From positions 1-19,924 of the forward strand of contig JALOTM010000007.1 of NCBI GenBank assembly GCA_025457905.1: a stretch of DNA of 19,924 bases, written 5' to 3'. This document shows, piece by piece, positions 13,337 through 19,924 of the stretch. The stretch is from Methanomassiliicoccales archaeon. GTDB taxonomy: Archaea > Thermoplasmatota > Thermoplasmata > Methanomassiliicoccales > UBA472. Under the pieces are notes generated by a model. The model made no database searches. It saw only the letters and a program-made list of their open reading frames with translations, and was not told the origin of the DNA. Made by a program: the position numbers and the translations under genes. Numbering within the stretch: the first letter of the stretch is position 1; every line of letters begins with the position of its first letter.

Positions 13337-13867
13337 ATGGCAAGGCCGAGGAGGATGCTGGTCCTGGAGTGCATCCCCCAGAACCAGGGGAAGGACGAGG
13401 GGCTGGTGCTGTACCATTTCCTGCGCATGCGCATGCCGCGCAGCGTGGACTACTTCGTGCTCAAGGGCAAGAAGGACCTCATCAGGCTCCTGGAGAGGAA
13501 GGGGCAGGACTACAGCATGGTGCACTTCTCATCGCACGGCCGTAAGGAGGGATACTTCTCCCTGGCCAAGGGCTTCCTCACCCCGGCGGAGTTCCCCGAG
13601 GGCTGCTTCCGAGGGGCCGAGGTGACCTTCTCGTCCTGCGAGGTGGGCCGCTCGGGGTTCATGGACGAGCTCCATGCGCGCACAGGGATGAGGATGGCCG
13701 TGGCGCCGATGAACGACGTGGTGTTCATCGACGCCGCCATGTTCTACATCCATTACTACTACTTCCGCTGCCACAAGCGCTATTCCGCCCTCAACTCCTT
13801 CAATCGCACGGACGGCCGCCTCCGCGACAAGATGAAGGGTGGATTCCGCTTCTTCGAATGGCGCTGA
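13337..13867 (+). CDS. compact CHAT/caspase-like putative cysteine protease (176 aa)
   Basis: I read this as a stand-alone CHAT-type (clan CD) domain. A strand ends in the catalytic-type His67-Gly68 (SMVHFSSHGRKEGYFSL), then FLTPAEF and a second strand ends in Cys101 (GAEVTFSSCEVG), matching the H-G ... S/A-C-E-x-G order of CHAT proteases. MRMAVAPMNDVVFIDAAMFY follows, which fits the region after the CHAT cysteine. The His-Cys spacing is 34 residues. At 176 residues there is no sensor, repeat or membrane domain, unlike most bacterial CHAT proteins. GGGAGAGGG sits before the ATG. Upstream is trmY; a new promoter for the MBL gene starts right after the stop. Activity is inferred, not shown. Confidence 0.68.
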   Translation: MARPRRMLVLECIPQNQGKDEGLVLYHFLRMRMPRSVDYFVLKGKKDLIRLLERKGQDYSMVHFSSHGRKEGYFSLAKGFLTPAEFPEGCFRGAEVTFSSCEVGRSGFMDELHARTGMRMAVAPMNDVVFIDAAMFYIHYYYFRCHKRYSALNSFNRTDGRLRDKMKGGFRFFEWR

Positions 13868-13874
13868 GGTAGGG

Positions 13875-13880
13875 TTAAAA
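13875..13880 (+). promoter_or_regulatory. TATA-like box of the metallo-beta-lactamase-fold gene
   Basis: TTAAAA follows the CHAT-like stop and is centred about 30 bases before the ATG at 13908, predicting an almost leaderless message. Confidence 0.45.
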
Positions 13881-13907
13881 TCCCTGAATGTGCCATCTCA
13901 TCCAAAG

Positions 13908-14774
13908 ATGGGAGCTCAGATTCAGGACCTCAGGATCGACTTTCGGATACGAATAGCCCCGGCCGAAGTCCTGGAGCGCTCGGTCCGCTGCTTCCTCGTC
14001 CTGGGAGAGAGGGCGTGCGTCGTCGACAGCGGGGTGAGCGGATCGGAGCGAATGATCCTGGAGGCCGTGGAAAGGGCGGGGAGGGCACCAGGGGATGTGA
14101 CCTCGCTGGTGCTCACCCATTCCCACCCTGACCATATGGGTGGGGCGGCGGCCCTGAGGAGGGCCACATCCTGCCGGGTCATGGTCCACGGGGCGGAGGT
14201 CAGATGGGCGCAGGAACCGGATGCGCAGTGCCGCGACCGGCCCGTTCCAGGTTTCGAGACGCTGGTCCATGAGGGCGTGGCCATAGACAGGGAGCTGCGC
14301 GATGCTGAGGTCGTGCCCCTGGGCGCGGACGACCGCCTCAAGGTGCTGCACACCCCTGGCCACTCGCCAGGATCCATATGCCTCCTGCATGAGGCCACGG
14401 GTACGATATTCACGGGCGACGCCGTTCCCGTCCCGGGGGAGCTCCCGATCTACGACGACGCCTTGGGGTCCATGGGCTCGCTCAAGCGGCTCCTGGAGCT
14501 GAAGGGGGTGCGCAGGATATGCCCGGCGTGGGGAGAGCCGGCGGAAGGGGAGGCCGTCCGGGCGATGATCGAGGCCGGCATGAGGGCGATATCCACCACG
14601 CATGAGCTGGTGAGGGACGAGCTGGGCCGCGACCCCAGCCTGGGCCGGGAGGACCTATGCCGGAAGTGCACGCTGGCGCTGGGCCTGCCGCCGCACATCG
14701 CCGGTCCGCTCCTGGCCAGGACCTTCGAGGCGCACCGCCGGGCGCTCATGTCGGGTTTCCAGAGGCTCTGCTGA
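13908..14774 (+). CDS. metallo-beta-lactamase-fold hydrolase
   Basis: The protein has 288 residues. The metal motif HSHPDH is at 71-76, the next ligand His152 in TPGHSPGS and the bridging Asp171 in FTGDAV. The strand start CFLVLGERACVVDSG is also typical. The usual last metal His (motif 5) is not evident: the place reads CPAWGEP, so one zinc site may be altered. The C-terminal 80 residues are helical with two close cysteines (DLCRKCTLALGLP), which fits the helical tail of MBL-fold hydrolases of the glyoxalase II-like group. The substrate is unknown. The start at 13908 is set by the TATA-like box; the longer frame overlaps the CHAT-like gene. Confidence 0.85.
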   Translation: MGAQIQDLRIDFRIRIAPAEVLERSVRCFLVLGERACVVDSGVSGSERMILEAVERAGRAPGDVTSLVLTHSHPDHMGGAAALRRATSCRVMVHGAEVRWAQEPDAQCRDRPVPGFETLVHEGVAIDRELRDAEVVPLGADDRLKVLHTPGHSPGSICLLHEATGTIFTGDAVPVPGELPIYDDALGSMGSLKRLLELKGVRRICPAWGEPAEGEAVRAMIEAGMRAISTTHELVRDELGRDPSLGREDLCRKCTLALGLPPHIAGPLLARTFEAHRRALMSGFQRLC

Positions 14775-14818
14775 CGCCGTCGTTAACATAAGAATGGCTG
14801 ATGAGGGCCTTCCCGCGC

Positions 14819-14914
14819 CTATTTCTTCTTCCGGCTCCAGGTGAGGAGCATCATAACCAACCCCATGGCCGCGAAGATCAGGGCCATCAGGTACCCTTGG
14901 GTGACGGAGTCCAT
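14819..14914 (-). CDS. 31-residue single-helix membrane microprotein
   Basis: An ATG at 14914 opens a 31-codon frame ending in TAG: MDSVTQGYLMALIFAAMGLV, then a hydrophobic run and the basic end WSRKKK. It predicts one membrane helix (about 8-25) with the lysine-rich C-terminus in the cytosol. TTTAAGG at 14934-14940 is centred 24 bases before the ATG, ideal for a leaderless archaeal gene, and nothing else uses that promoter. The gene is 41 bases after the aminopeptidase stop on the same strand. No homologous family can be named; it may modulate a membrane complex. Codon use is G/C-ending as in neighbours. Confidence 0.55.
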   Translation of the reverse strand: MDSVTQGYLMALIFAAMGLVMMLLTWSRKKK

Positions 14915-14933
14915 GGTGGGTAATCGCGGTCTT

Positions 14934-14942
14934 CCTTAAAGC
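14934..14942 (-). promoter_or_regulatory. TATA-like box of the 31-residue gene
   Basis: GCTTTAAGG on the minus strand is centred about 24 bases before the ATG at 14914, inside the 41-base gap after the aminopeptidase gene. Confidence 0.45.
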
Positions 14943-14955
14943 TGATGTCCCCCGC

Positions 14956-16071
14956 TCACTTCAGCGCGCCCGGGTTCAGGCCCTTCAGCTCGTCGAGGAC
15001 GAACAGGCCGTCCTTGCGGACCAGGACGTCGTCGAAGTAGATCTCGCCGCCCCCCCATTCCTTGGTCTGGATGAGCACGATGTCCCAGTGCACCGCGGAT
15101 CGGTTCCCGTTGAATGCCTCGTCGTAGGCATGGCCGGGTGTGAGGTGGATGGACCCCGCGATCTTCTCGTCGAAGAGCGTGTCCAGTATCGGCCTGGTGA
15201 CATAGGGGTTTAGGCCCATGGCGAACTCGCCGATGTACCTGGCCCCCTCGTCCGTGTCCAGCACGGCGTCCATGGAGTCGGTGTCCGAGGACCTGGCCTT
15301 GACGATCCTTCCATCCTTAAAGGTGAACTCCACGTTGTCGTACACCTTGCCCAGGTATATGGAGCGGGTGTTGTAGCGGATGGTGCCGTTCACCGAGTCC
15401 CTAACGGGGGCGGTGTAGACCTCGCCGTCCGGGATGTTCTTGTCGCCATCGCACTTGACCACGGGGATCCCTTTGATGGAGAAGCGCAGGTCCGTGCCCG
15501 GGCTGACGAGCCTGACCTCGTCGGTCCTGGACATAAGCTCCACCAGCGGGGCCATGGCACGGGACATCCTGGCATAGTCCAGGGTGCAGGTGTCGAAGTA
15601 GAAGTCCTCGAAGGCCTCCGTGGACATCTGAGCCAGCTGCGCCATGGAGGGGGAGGGCCAGCGAGTTATGACCCATTTGGTCTTCGGCACCCGGTAGTTG
15701 GAGTGCACCGGCTCCTGCCAGTGCTTGAGGAAGAGCTGCATCCTGTCCTTGGGTATGTCGGAGTTCTCGGTGATGTTGGCGGCGCCCCTCATCCCGATGT
15801 AGGCCTGCACCCTCTTCATGGTGGCCAGCTCGACCTCCCCGATGAGCTTGAGGTCGGCCTCGGTGGCGCCTTTGATGAGCTGCCTGACCAGGCGCGGGGA
15901 CTTCTGCGAGACAAGAGGGATGCCCCCTACGGAGCGCGCCTTCTTCACTAGGGCCTCCAGCATGGCCACGGGGATGTCGAAGGCCTCGATGTAGACGACC
16001 TCGCCGGCCTTCAGCCTCGTTGAGTAGTCTATGAGCGTGTCCGCCAGCTTGGCATACCTAGGGTCCTGCAT
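14956..16071 (-). CDS. M29-family metallo-aminopeptidase
   Basis: The 371-residue soluble peptidase removes N-terminal residues from peptides. The metal ligands of the AmpS/aminopeptidase T family can be placed: Glu217 (PDGEVYTAP), Glu282 (GEFAMGLN), His309 (GSIHLTPG), and His328 with Asp330 (AVHWD). The N-terminal domain (RLKAGEVVYIEAFDIPVAML) is also as in the family; length is slightly below the usual 400-410. The ATG at 16071 lies about 27 bases from a GATTTTTTATC box at 16093-16103, so the message is probably leaderless. The gene stands alone between the antiporter and the microprotein. A role in intracellular peptide recycling is the family default. Confidence 0.93.
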   Translation of the reverse strand: MQDPRYAKLADTLIDYSTRLKAGEVVYIEAFDIPVAMLEALVKKARSVGGIPLVSQKSPRLVRQLIKGATEADLKLIGEVELATMKRVQAYIGMRGAANITENSDIPKDRMQLFLKHWQEPVHSNYRVPKTKWVITRWPSPSMAQLAQMSTEAFEDFYFDTCTLDYARMSRAMAPLVELMSRTDEVRLVSPGTDLRFSIKGIPVVKCDGDKNIPDGEVYTAPVRDSVNGTIRYNTRSIYLGKVYDNVEFTFKDGRIVKARSSDTDSMDAVLDTDEGARYIGEFAMGLNPYVTRPILDTLFDEKIAGSIHLTPGHAYDEAFNGNRSAVHWDIVLIQTKEWGGGEIYFDDVLVRKDGLFVLDELKGLNPGALK

Positions 16072-16157
16072 GGTGGTGCCATGTCGCCCGGCGATAAAAA
16101 ATCATTGCTAGGAGAAGGTGGATGACGCGATGCTCTGGGAATCGAGTTTGTTTTGTA

Positions 16158-17930
16158 CTATTCATCCTCGGAATCGTCTCCATGCTCTGAGATCCCCCTG
16201 ATGATGCTGGACGTGACCCGCTTGTAGGCTGCCTTGTAGGCGTCCCTGATGAAGTAGATGAGCAGCGAGGCCAGGAGCACCAGCCCAATGAGGGGCAGCA
16301 GGCTCATGCCCTCCACCGGCGGCATGAACGGCAGGAACAAGAGGAAGAGGAGGATGGCCAGGAAGGCCTCGCCCAGGTCCTTGAAGACCCGGCCCGCGGC
16401 GCTCCTTCTGAGGTTGGGGGCGCCCCTGTCCCGGACCATGGCGGCGAGGATGCGGGAGAGCTTGTTCAGCCTCACCACCAGGATGATTATCAGCGGCAGG
16501 GTGAAGATCAGCCCAAGGAAGAAGGCCACCAGGGAGGGGACCACGCCCAGGTTCTCCCCGATCTCCCCTGCCAGGCTCTCCAGGACGGCCAGTCTGTTCA
16601 CGGCGATGAGCACGCAGGCGATGAGCACGAGGTCCACCACGATGAAAAGAAGCTCGTTCCTGGCCTCCTTGCCTAGCTCAGGCCGTGTCACCTCCCTGGC
16701 GACGATCGCCCTCGGTTCCGTCCCCTTCTCCATGTCCTCCTGGACCTGAGCTGGGAAGGGCTTCTTGAGGATGTTGAACAGGCGCGGCGCCTCACGCGAT
16801 AATATGGGAAGTAGGATGAGGGTGATGAGCGCCGCCCCGATGACCGAGGAGAAAATGGATTGGTCGATGGCCCCTCCATCCAAGGCGATCTCGGCCACGA
16901 TGAAGGAGAACTCTCCCATGGCCACAAGGCTGGTGCCGATGTAAAGACAGGAGCGCGAGCTGAAGTTGGCCAGATAGAAGGCCGAGGATATGAACACCAT
17001 CTTCCCCAGGATGAAGACGGCCGCCATTGCCAGGGCCAGCAGTATGTTGTCCAGGAAGAGGGCCGGGTCGAACATGAAGCCGATGGAGATGAAGAACGTG
17101 GCTATGAAGAGCTCCTTCATCGGCTCCACCCTGGTGCACACAGTGGCCGAACAGGCCGAACGGGAGACGATGATGCCCATGAGGAAGGCCCCCACCGCCA
17201 CGGACAGGCCGATGAGGTTGGAGACCAGGGCCATGCCGAAGGCCAAGGCCAGAGCCACCAGGAAGAGGATCTCGTTGGAGAATCTCGCCCGGACCCAATC
17301 CAGCATCCGCGGTATCACCGCGATCCCCAGCAGGATGGAGATGGTTATGAAGAGAACGATGGTGGCGACCATCTCCCATGTGGAGGAGAAGATGGTGCTC
17401 TCCGTCCCGGAGAGGGCGGGTGCGGCGAAGGCGATGACCAGGACCAGGATGATATCCTCCATCACCAGCACCCCGGCGATGGCCCTTTTGTCCCCCTTGG
17501 AGAGGTGACGGTTGCTGGGCATCAGCGTGAGAACCGCAGCAGTGCTGGATATGGACATGATGATCCCGATGAAAATGGCCTGGGAAGGGGGCAGGCCGAA
17601 GGCCACGGCCAGGGAGTATCCGACCAGTATCATCATGGTCATCTCGCCAGCGGCCACGAGGAGCGTGACGGAGGCCACCCTCCTCAGCCCCCTGAGGTTG
17701 AGCTCGATCCCGATGAAGAACATGAGCAGCACGATGCCCATGAGCGAGAAGATGTCGATGATGGCCTCGTCTATCACATACTCAGGGAAGATGTTGGGCC
17801 CCAGGAGGAAGCCGGCCAAGAGGTAGCCGATGATGGTGGGCATCTTGAGCTTGCTCAAGACCAAGGTACAGATGCTGGCCACGACCAGCATCATGGTGAT
17901 ATCTATGAGTATCTCAAGCTCCGAGGCCAA
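16158..17930 (-). CDS. CPA2-family cation/proton antiporter with extra C-terminal membrane domain
   Basis: The protein is 590 residues with about 12 N-terminal helices up to residue 390. The Na/H exchanger core is visible: MPTIIGYLLAGFLLGP (30-45), LMFFIGIELNLRGLRR (69-84), SSTAAVLTLM, VLVMEDIILVLVI with the Glu-Asp of the ion site, and GLSVAVGAFLMGIIVS. Instead of the cytosolic RCK/TrkA-N domain of KefB-like relatives, residues 410-560 add about four more helices, then an acidic tail EHGDDSEDE. The start is TTG at 17930 with GGGTG upstream; the first helix begins at once, so little can be missing. CATTAAATATCA (17961-17972) is the likely TATA region. It ends in TAG. Sodium or potassium cannot be told apart. 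Confidence 0.88.
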   Translation of the reverse strand: MASELEILIDITMMLVVASICTLVLSKLKMPTIIGYLLAGFLLGPNIFPEYVIDEAIIDIFSLMGIVLLMFFIGIELNLRGLRRVASVTLLVAAGEMTMMILVGYSLAVAFGLPPSQAIFIGIIMSISSTAAVLTLMPSNRHLSKGDKRAIAGVLVMEDIILVLVIAFAAPALSGTESTIFSSTWEMVATIVLFITISILLGIAVIPRMLDWVRARFSNEILFLVALALAFGMALVSNLIGLSVAVGAFLMGIIVSRSACSATVCTRVEPMKELFIATFFISIGFMFDPALFLDNILLALAMAAVFILGKMVFISSAFYLANFSSRSCLYIGTSLVAMGEFSFIVAEIALDGGAIDQSIFSSVIGAALITLILLPILSREAPRLFNILKKPFPAQVQEDMEKGTEPRAIVAREVTRPELGKEARNELLFIVVDLVLIACVLIAVNRLAVLESLAGEIGENLGVVPSLVAFFLGLIFTLPLIIILVVRLNKLSRILAAMVRDRGAPNLRRSAAGRVFKDLGEAFLAILLFLLFLPFMPPVEGMSLLPLIGLVLLASLLIYFIRDAYKAAYKRVTSSIIRGISEHGDDSEDE

Positions 17931-17960
17931 ACCGCACCCGATTCCATCCTTTACGTTTCA

Positions 17961-17972
17961 TGATATTTAATG
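17961..17972 (-). promoter_or_regulatory. TATA-like box of the antiporter gene
   Basis: The minus strand reads CATTAAATATCA, centred about 36 bases before the TTG start, which predicts a leader of roughly 10 bases. Confidence 0.4.
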
Positions 17973-18015
17973 ATTTAGAGCCAGGCATGGACGGATGATA
18001 GCGTGGGACCCCGTT

Positions 18016-18732
18016 CTAGGGAAGCTCCTTCTCCCGGAAGGCCCACGCCCCTGCAAATAGCAGGACAGCCGTTAGGCCAAGGAGCACCACGGCCGCCACA
18101 CCGACGCCGTTGGAGAAGTCGGTGATGTTGCCGTAGGGGATGAGCTCCGCCCCGATCACCTTCAGGTAGTAGATGATGGTCATCTTGCCGATGGCGCCGG
18201 GGAGCTGCCCCACGAACCCCTCCCAAACGAAGGCGTAGAGGAGGCCAAGGTAGATGGGCTGCTTGAGCACCACGCCCATGGCCAGGAACAGGGAGGAGTA
18301 GACGAAGCTGCCGAGGACCAGGAGAAACGAGTAGGAGAGCAGCATCTCCAGGGCCTCGGAGTTCACGCCGGCGGGAAGGAAGAAGCAGGCCCAGCCCACC
18401 AAGCCGATGAGGAAGAGCATGATGGCCAGCACCATGCCCAGCGAGAGGTAGTATCCCAGGTAGGAGGCACGCCGATCCAACGGGGATGTCACTACCTGGG
18501 TGATGCTCCGGTCGTCAATCTCGTTGCGGATCATGGAGGCCCCGTATATGAGGCTCAATATGGGAAGCATGAAGGAGAGCACCAAGGTGTTCAGCAGGGT
18601 GCTTCCCTGGTCCAGGGTCCCCTCGCCCTCGTTCGCCGTGTAGAGCATGACCGCCCCGACCAGCGCTGCCACCAGGACCACGAGGATCCAGCGGCGGTTG
18701 AGGAGCAGCTTGCGGGAGGAATACCTTACCAT
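18016..18732 (-). CDS. ABC-2 type transporter permease
   Basis: This is the membrane subunit partner of the ATPase encoded just upstream. The protein is 238 residues from the ATG at 18732, with about six helices; a basic start (MVRYSSRKLLLNRRW) precedes helix 1. The ABC-2 signature region reads LSLIYGASMIRNEIDDRSIT then QVVTSPLDRRASYLGYYLS, where the ERExGT-like cytosolic coupling loop is RNEIDDRSI. In-frame sequence upstream (STDLSFHLTGLSA) looks protein-like, so the ATG at 18810, overlapping the ATPase gene by 41 bases, is an alternative. It ends in TAG. The substrate is unknown; systems of this type export lipids, drugs or peptides. Confidence 0.88.
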   Translation of the reverse strand: MVRYSSRKLLLNRRWILVVLVAALVGAVMLYTANEGEGTLDQGSTLLNTLVLSFMLPILSLIYGASMIRNEIDDRSITQVVTSPLDRRASYLGYYLSLGMVLAIMLFLIGLVGWACFFLPAGVNSEALEMLLSYSFLLVLGSFVYSSLFLAMGVVLKQPIYLGLLYAFVWEGFVGQLPGAIGKMTIIYYLKVIGAELIPYGNITDFSNGVGVAAVVLLGLTAVLLFAGAWAFREKELP

Positions 18733-18769
18733 CGCGCTCAGGCCAGTGAGGTGGAAACTTAGGTCCGTG

Positions 18770-19696
18770 CTACCACCCCGCCAAGTATTTGAAGAGGGAC
18801 TCCAGGTCATCGTCCAGGCTGCGCATGCTATCCACCTGGCAGCCCGTCTCGGAGATGAGGGAGGGCATGGAGTCGAAGAGCTCGTCCGGACGGGACACCT
18901 CCGCCGTCAGCCCGCTCCTGTCCGGCCAAAGATGGACGCTGACCGTGAAGGGACGGTCCAGCAAGGACTTGGCCAGGCCCACCAGGCCCTGGCCCTCGAT
19001 GACGATGTGGTGCGGGTGGTTGCTCATCAGCCCCCTTATCTCCGAGATGTCCCCAGTGGCCACCGCCCTGCCCTTGTAGAGAAGGGCGACCTCGTGGGTC
19101 ATTCGCTCCACCTCGAAGAGGACGTGGGAGGAGACGATTATGTCATGCCCATGGTCCTTGTTCAGGGCCTTGATCATGTCGATCAGCTCCTTGCGCACCA
19201 CCGGATCGGTACCGCTCAGGGGCTCGTCCAGGAGCAGGAGCTTGGGGTCGTGCAGGATGGCCCCGGCGATCTTCATGCGCTGCTTCATGCCCTTGCTGTA
19301 CCCGCCCATGCGGCGGTCGCGGGCATCGGTCATCTCCACCATCCGGAGGACCTCGGCCGTGCGGCTGGCCAGCCTCTGGCCGCTCAGGCCGTGAAGGCCG
19401 CCCGCCAGGTTCAGGAACTCCACGCCGGTCAGGTCGGCGGGGAGGTACTCGTAGTCAGGGCAGAAGCCTATCCCTCTCAGCTGGGACGGGTTCTTCCAGG
19501 GGGACTTGCCCATCACCAGCATCTCCCCCATGTTGGCCCTGATGGTGCCCACCAGCAGCTTGAAGAAGGTGCTCTTGCCCGCCCCGTTGGGGCCGACGAT
19601 GCCGGTGATCCCGCTGCGCACCTCCATGTTGAAGTTGTTCAGCCCGATGACGTTCCCGTACCACTTGGAGACGCCCTTGGCGGAGACGATGGCCAT
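18770..19696 (-). CDS. ABC transporter ATP-binding protein (ABC-2 exporter)
   Basis: The 308-residue nucleotide-binding subunit has Walker A GPNGAGKST at 35-43, the signature YSKGMKQR at 133-140, Walker B LLLLDEP at 153-159 and the H-loop His191 (SSHVL). The Q-loop region reads GFCPDYEYLP, with no Gln, as is common in this export group. A C-terminal 90-residue extension (IVIEGQGLVG, then SLDDDLESLFKYL) is typical of ABC-2 exporter ATPases. The ATG at 19696 is two bases after the stop of the upstream permease and has GGTGGG ahead; the longer frame lies inside that gene. It ends in TAG. The order is permease, ATPase, permease. Confidence 0.94.
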   Translation of the reverse strand: MAIVSAKGVSKWYGNVIGLNNFNMEVRSGITGIVGPNGAGKSTFFKLLVGTIRANMGEMLVMGKSPWKNPSQLRGIGFCPDYEYLPADLTGVEFLNLAGGLHGLSGQRLASRTAEVLRMVEMTDARDRRMGGYSKGMKQRMKIAGAILHDPKLLLLDEPLSGTDPVVRKELIDMIKALNKDHGHDIIVSSHVLFEVERMTHEVALLYKGRAVATGDISEIRGLMSNHPHHIVIEGQGLVGLAKSLLDRPFTVSVHLWPDRSGLTAEVSRPDELFDSMPSLISETGCQVDSMRSLDDDLESLFKYLAGW

Positions 19697-19698
19697 GG

Positions 19699-19924
19699 TC
19701 AATTGCCCACCCCCCTTCTGCGCACCCGCCAATAGGCGATGGCCAGCGGCGGGACGGTGTAGGCGAGGGCAGCGAGGCCTAGCAGCCATCCGTCCACCTC
19801 CGAGGGCAGGTCCACGCCGAACAGTACGTTGAAGGACTGCCCCAGGACGTTGCCCGGGTCCAGGAACATCCAGTTGGGGTCGAACTGGACGAAGATCCCG
19901 GAGACGATGCCCAGCACGAACAGG
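19699..19924 (-). CDS. ABC-2 transporter permease, C-terminal end (partial)
   Basis: The frame is open to the window edge, so only the last 74 residues are seen. They include a hydrophobic stretch at the edge (LFVLGIVSGIF), an extracytoplasmic-looking loop (QFDPNWMFLDPGNVLGQSF, then DLPSEVDG), and a final helix (WLLGLAALAYTVPPLAIAYW) ending in a basic tail RVRRRGVGN. Proximity to the ATPase (stop two bases before its ATG) marks it as the first permease of the same exporter, giving a two-permease heteromeric system. The rest lies outside the window. Confidence 0.8.
   Translation of the reverse strand, partial: LFVLGIVSGIFVQFDPNWMFLDPGNVLGQSFNVLFGVDLPSEVDGWLLGLAALAYTVPPLAIAYWRVRRRGVGN

Noticed and set aside
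12671..13867. trmY and the CHAT-like gene lie in one frame separated only by a TAG, as if a readthrough fusion
   Set aside because: TrmY ends naturally at the TAG, the second gene has its own GGGAGAGGG and ATG, and TAG is the normal stop of several other genes here.
16860..17963. 367-codon open frame opposite the antiporter
   Set aside because: Composition of E, G, H, D and Q without structure; it is the complement of a membrane-protein gene.
18647..19735. 362-codon plus-strand frame across the ABC genes
   Set aside because: Spans two real minus-strand genes and lacks any recognisable motif.
1..19924. CRISPR arrays, insertion sequences, tRNA or rRNA genes
   Set aside because: No spaced direct repeats, transposase motifs, terminal repeats or RNA-gene consensus seen on reading both strands.

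Overview
The window reads as a piece of archaeal chromosome, G+C rich in its genes with short A+T-rich promoter patches. Archaeal markers are a stand-alone GMP synthase ATPase subunit (GuaAB type), the exosome cap protein Csl4, a METTL5-like RNA methylase, the tRNA pseudouridine-54 methyltransferase TrmY, a glutamate synthase split over three genes, and TATA-like boxes about 24-28 bases before several start codons (leaderless genes). The gene mix and G+C content would fit a Thermoplasmatota lineage such as Methanomassiliicoccales. That placement is inference; no rRNA or methanogenesis gene is present.

Layout. 1-1200: the end of an ICMT-like membrane methyltransferase meets guaAB tail to tail. 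1432-4775: an 87-residue unknown gene converges on a closely spaced minus-strand series, read in transcription order as CBS-HTH regulator, Dabb-domain protein, METTL5-like methylase, csl4, a 59-residue acidic coiled-coil protein, and a ThiI-type PP-loop sulfurtransferase without THUMP domain. 4776-5178 is a long A+T-rich control region with three evenly spaced 14-bp dyads. 5179-8810 is the glutamate synthase operon (glutaminase, ferredoxin+FMN synthase, GXGXG subunit), followed tail to tail by an Lrp/AsnC regulator (8811-9254).

9392-12099 is a regulatory and metal-related stretch: a cysteine-rich HTH protein, a GNAT acetyltransferase and a CobW/COG0523 GTPase. The GTPase gene diverges from a decayed ACR3 arsenite transporter fragment, which is followed by a small XRE regulator broken by an in-frame TAG. 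A perfect 10-bp inverted repeat lies midway between the two divergent promoters. 12143-14914 holds a duplicated four-helix membrane protein, TrmY, a compact CHAT/caspase-like putative protease, a metallo-beta-lactamase-fold protein, and a 31-residue one-helix microprotein that appears leaderless. 14956-19924 holds an M29 aminopeptidase, a CPA2-type cation/proton antiporter with an extra membrane domain in place of a cytosolic RCK domain, and an ABC-2 exporter (permease, ATPase, truncated permease).

Most genes are housekeeping. The best candidates for something undescribed are the 176-residue CHAT-like protein, the operator-rich cobW/acr3 region, the dyad array before the glutamate synthase operon, and the small proteins. 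TAG serves as the ordinary stop of five genes here, which argues against dedicated pyrrolysine recoding in this genome.
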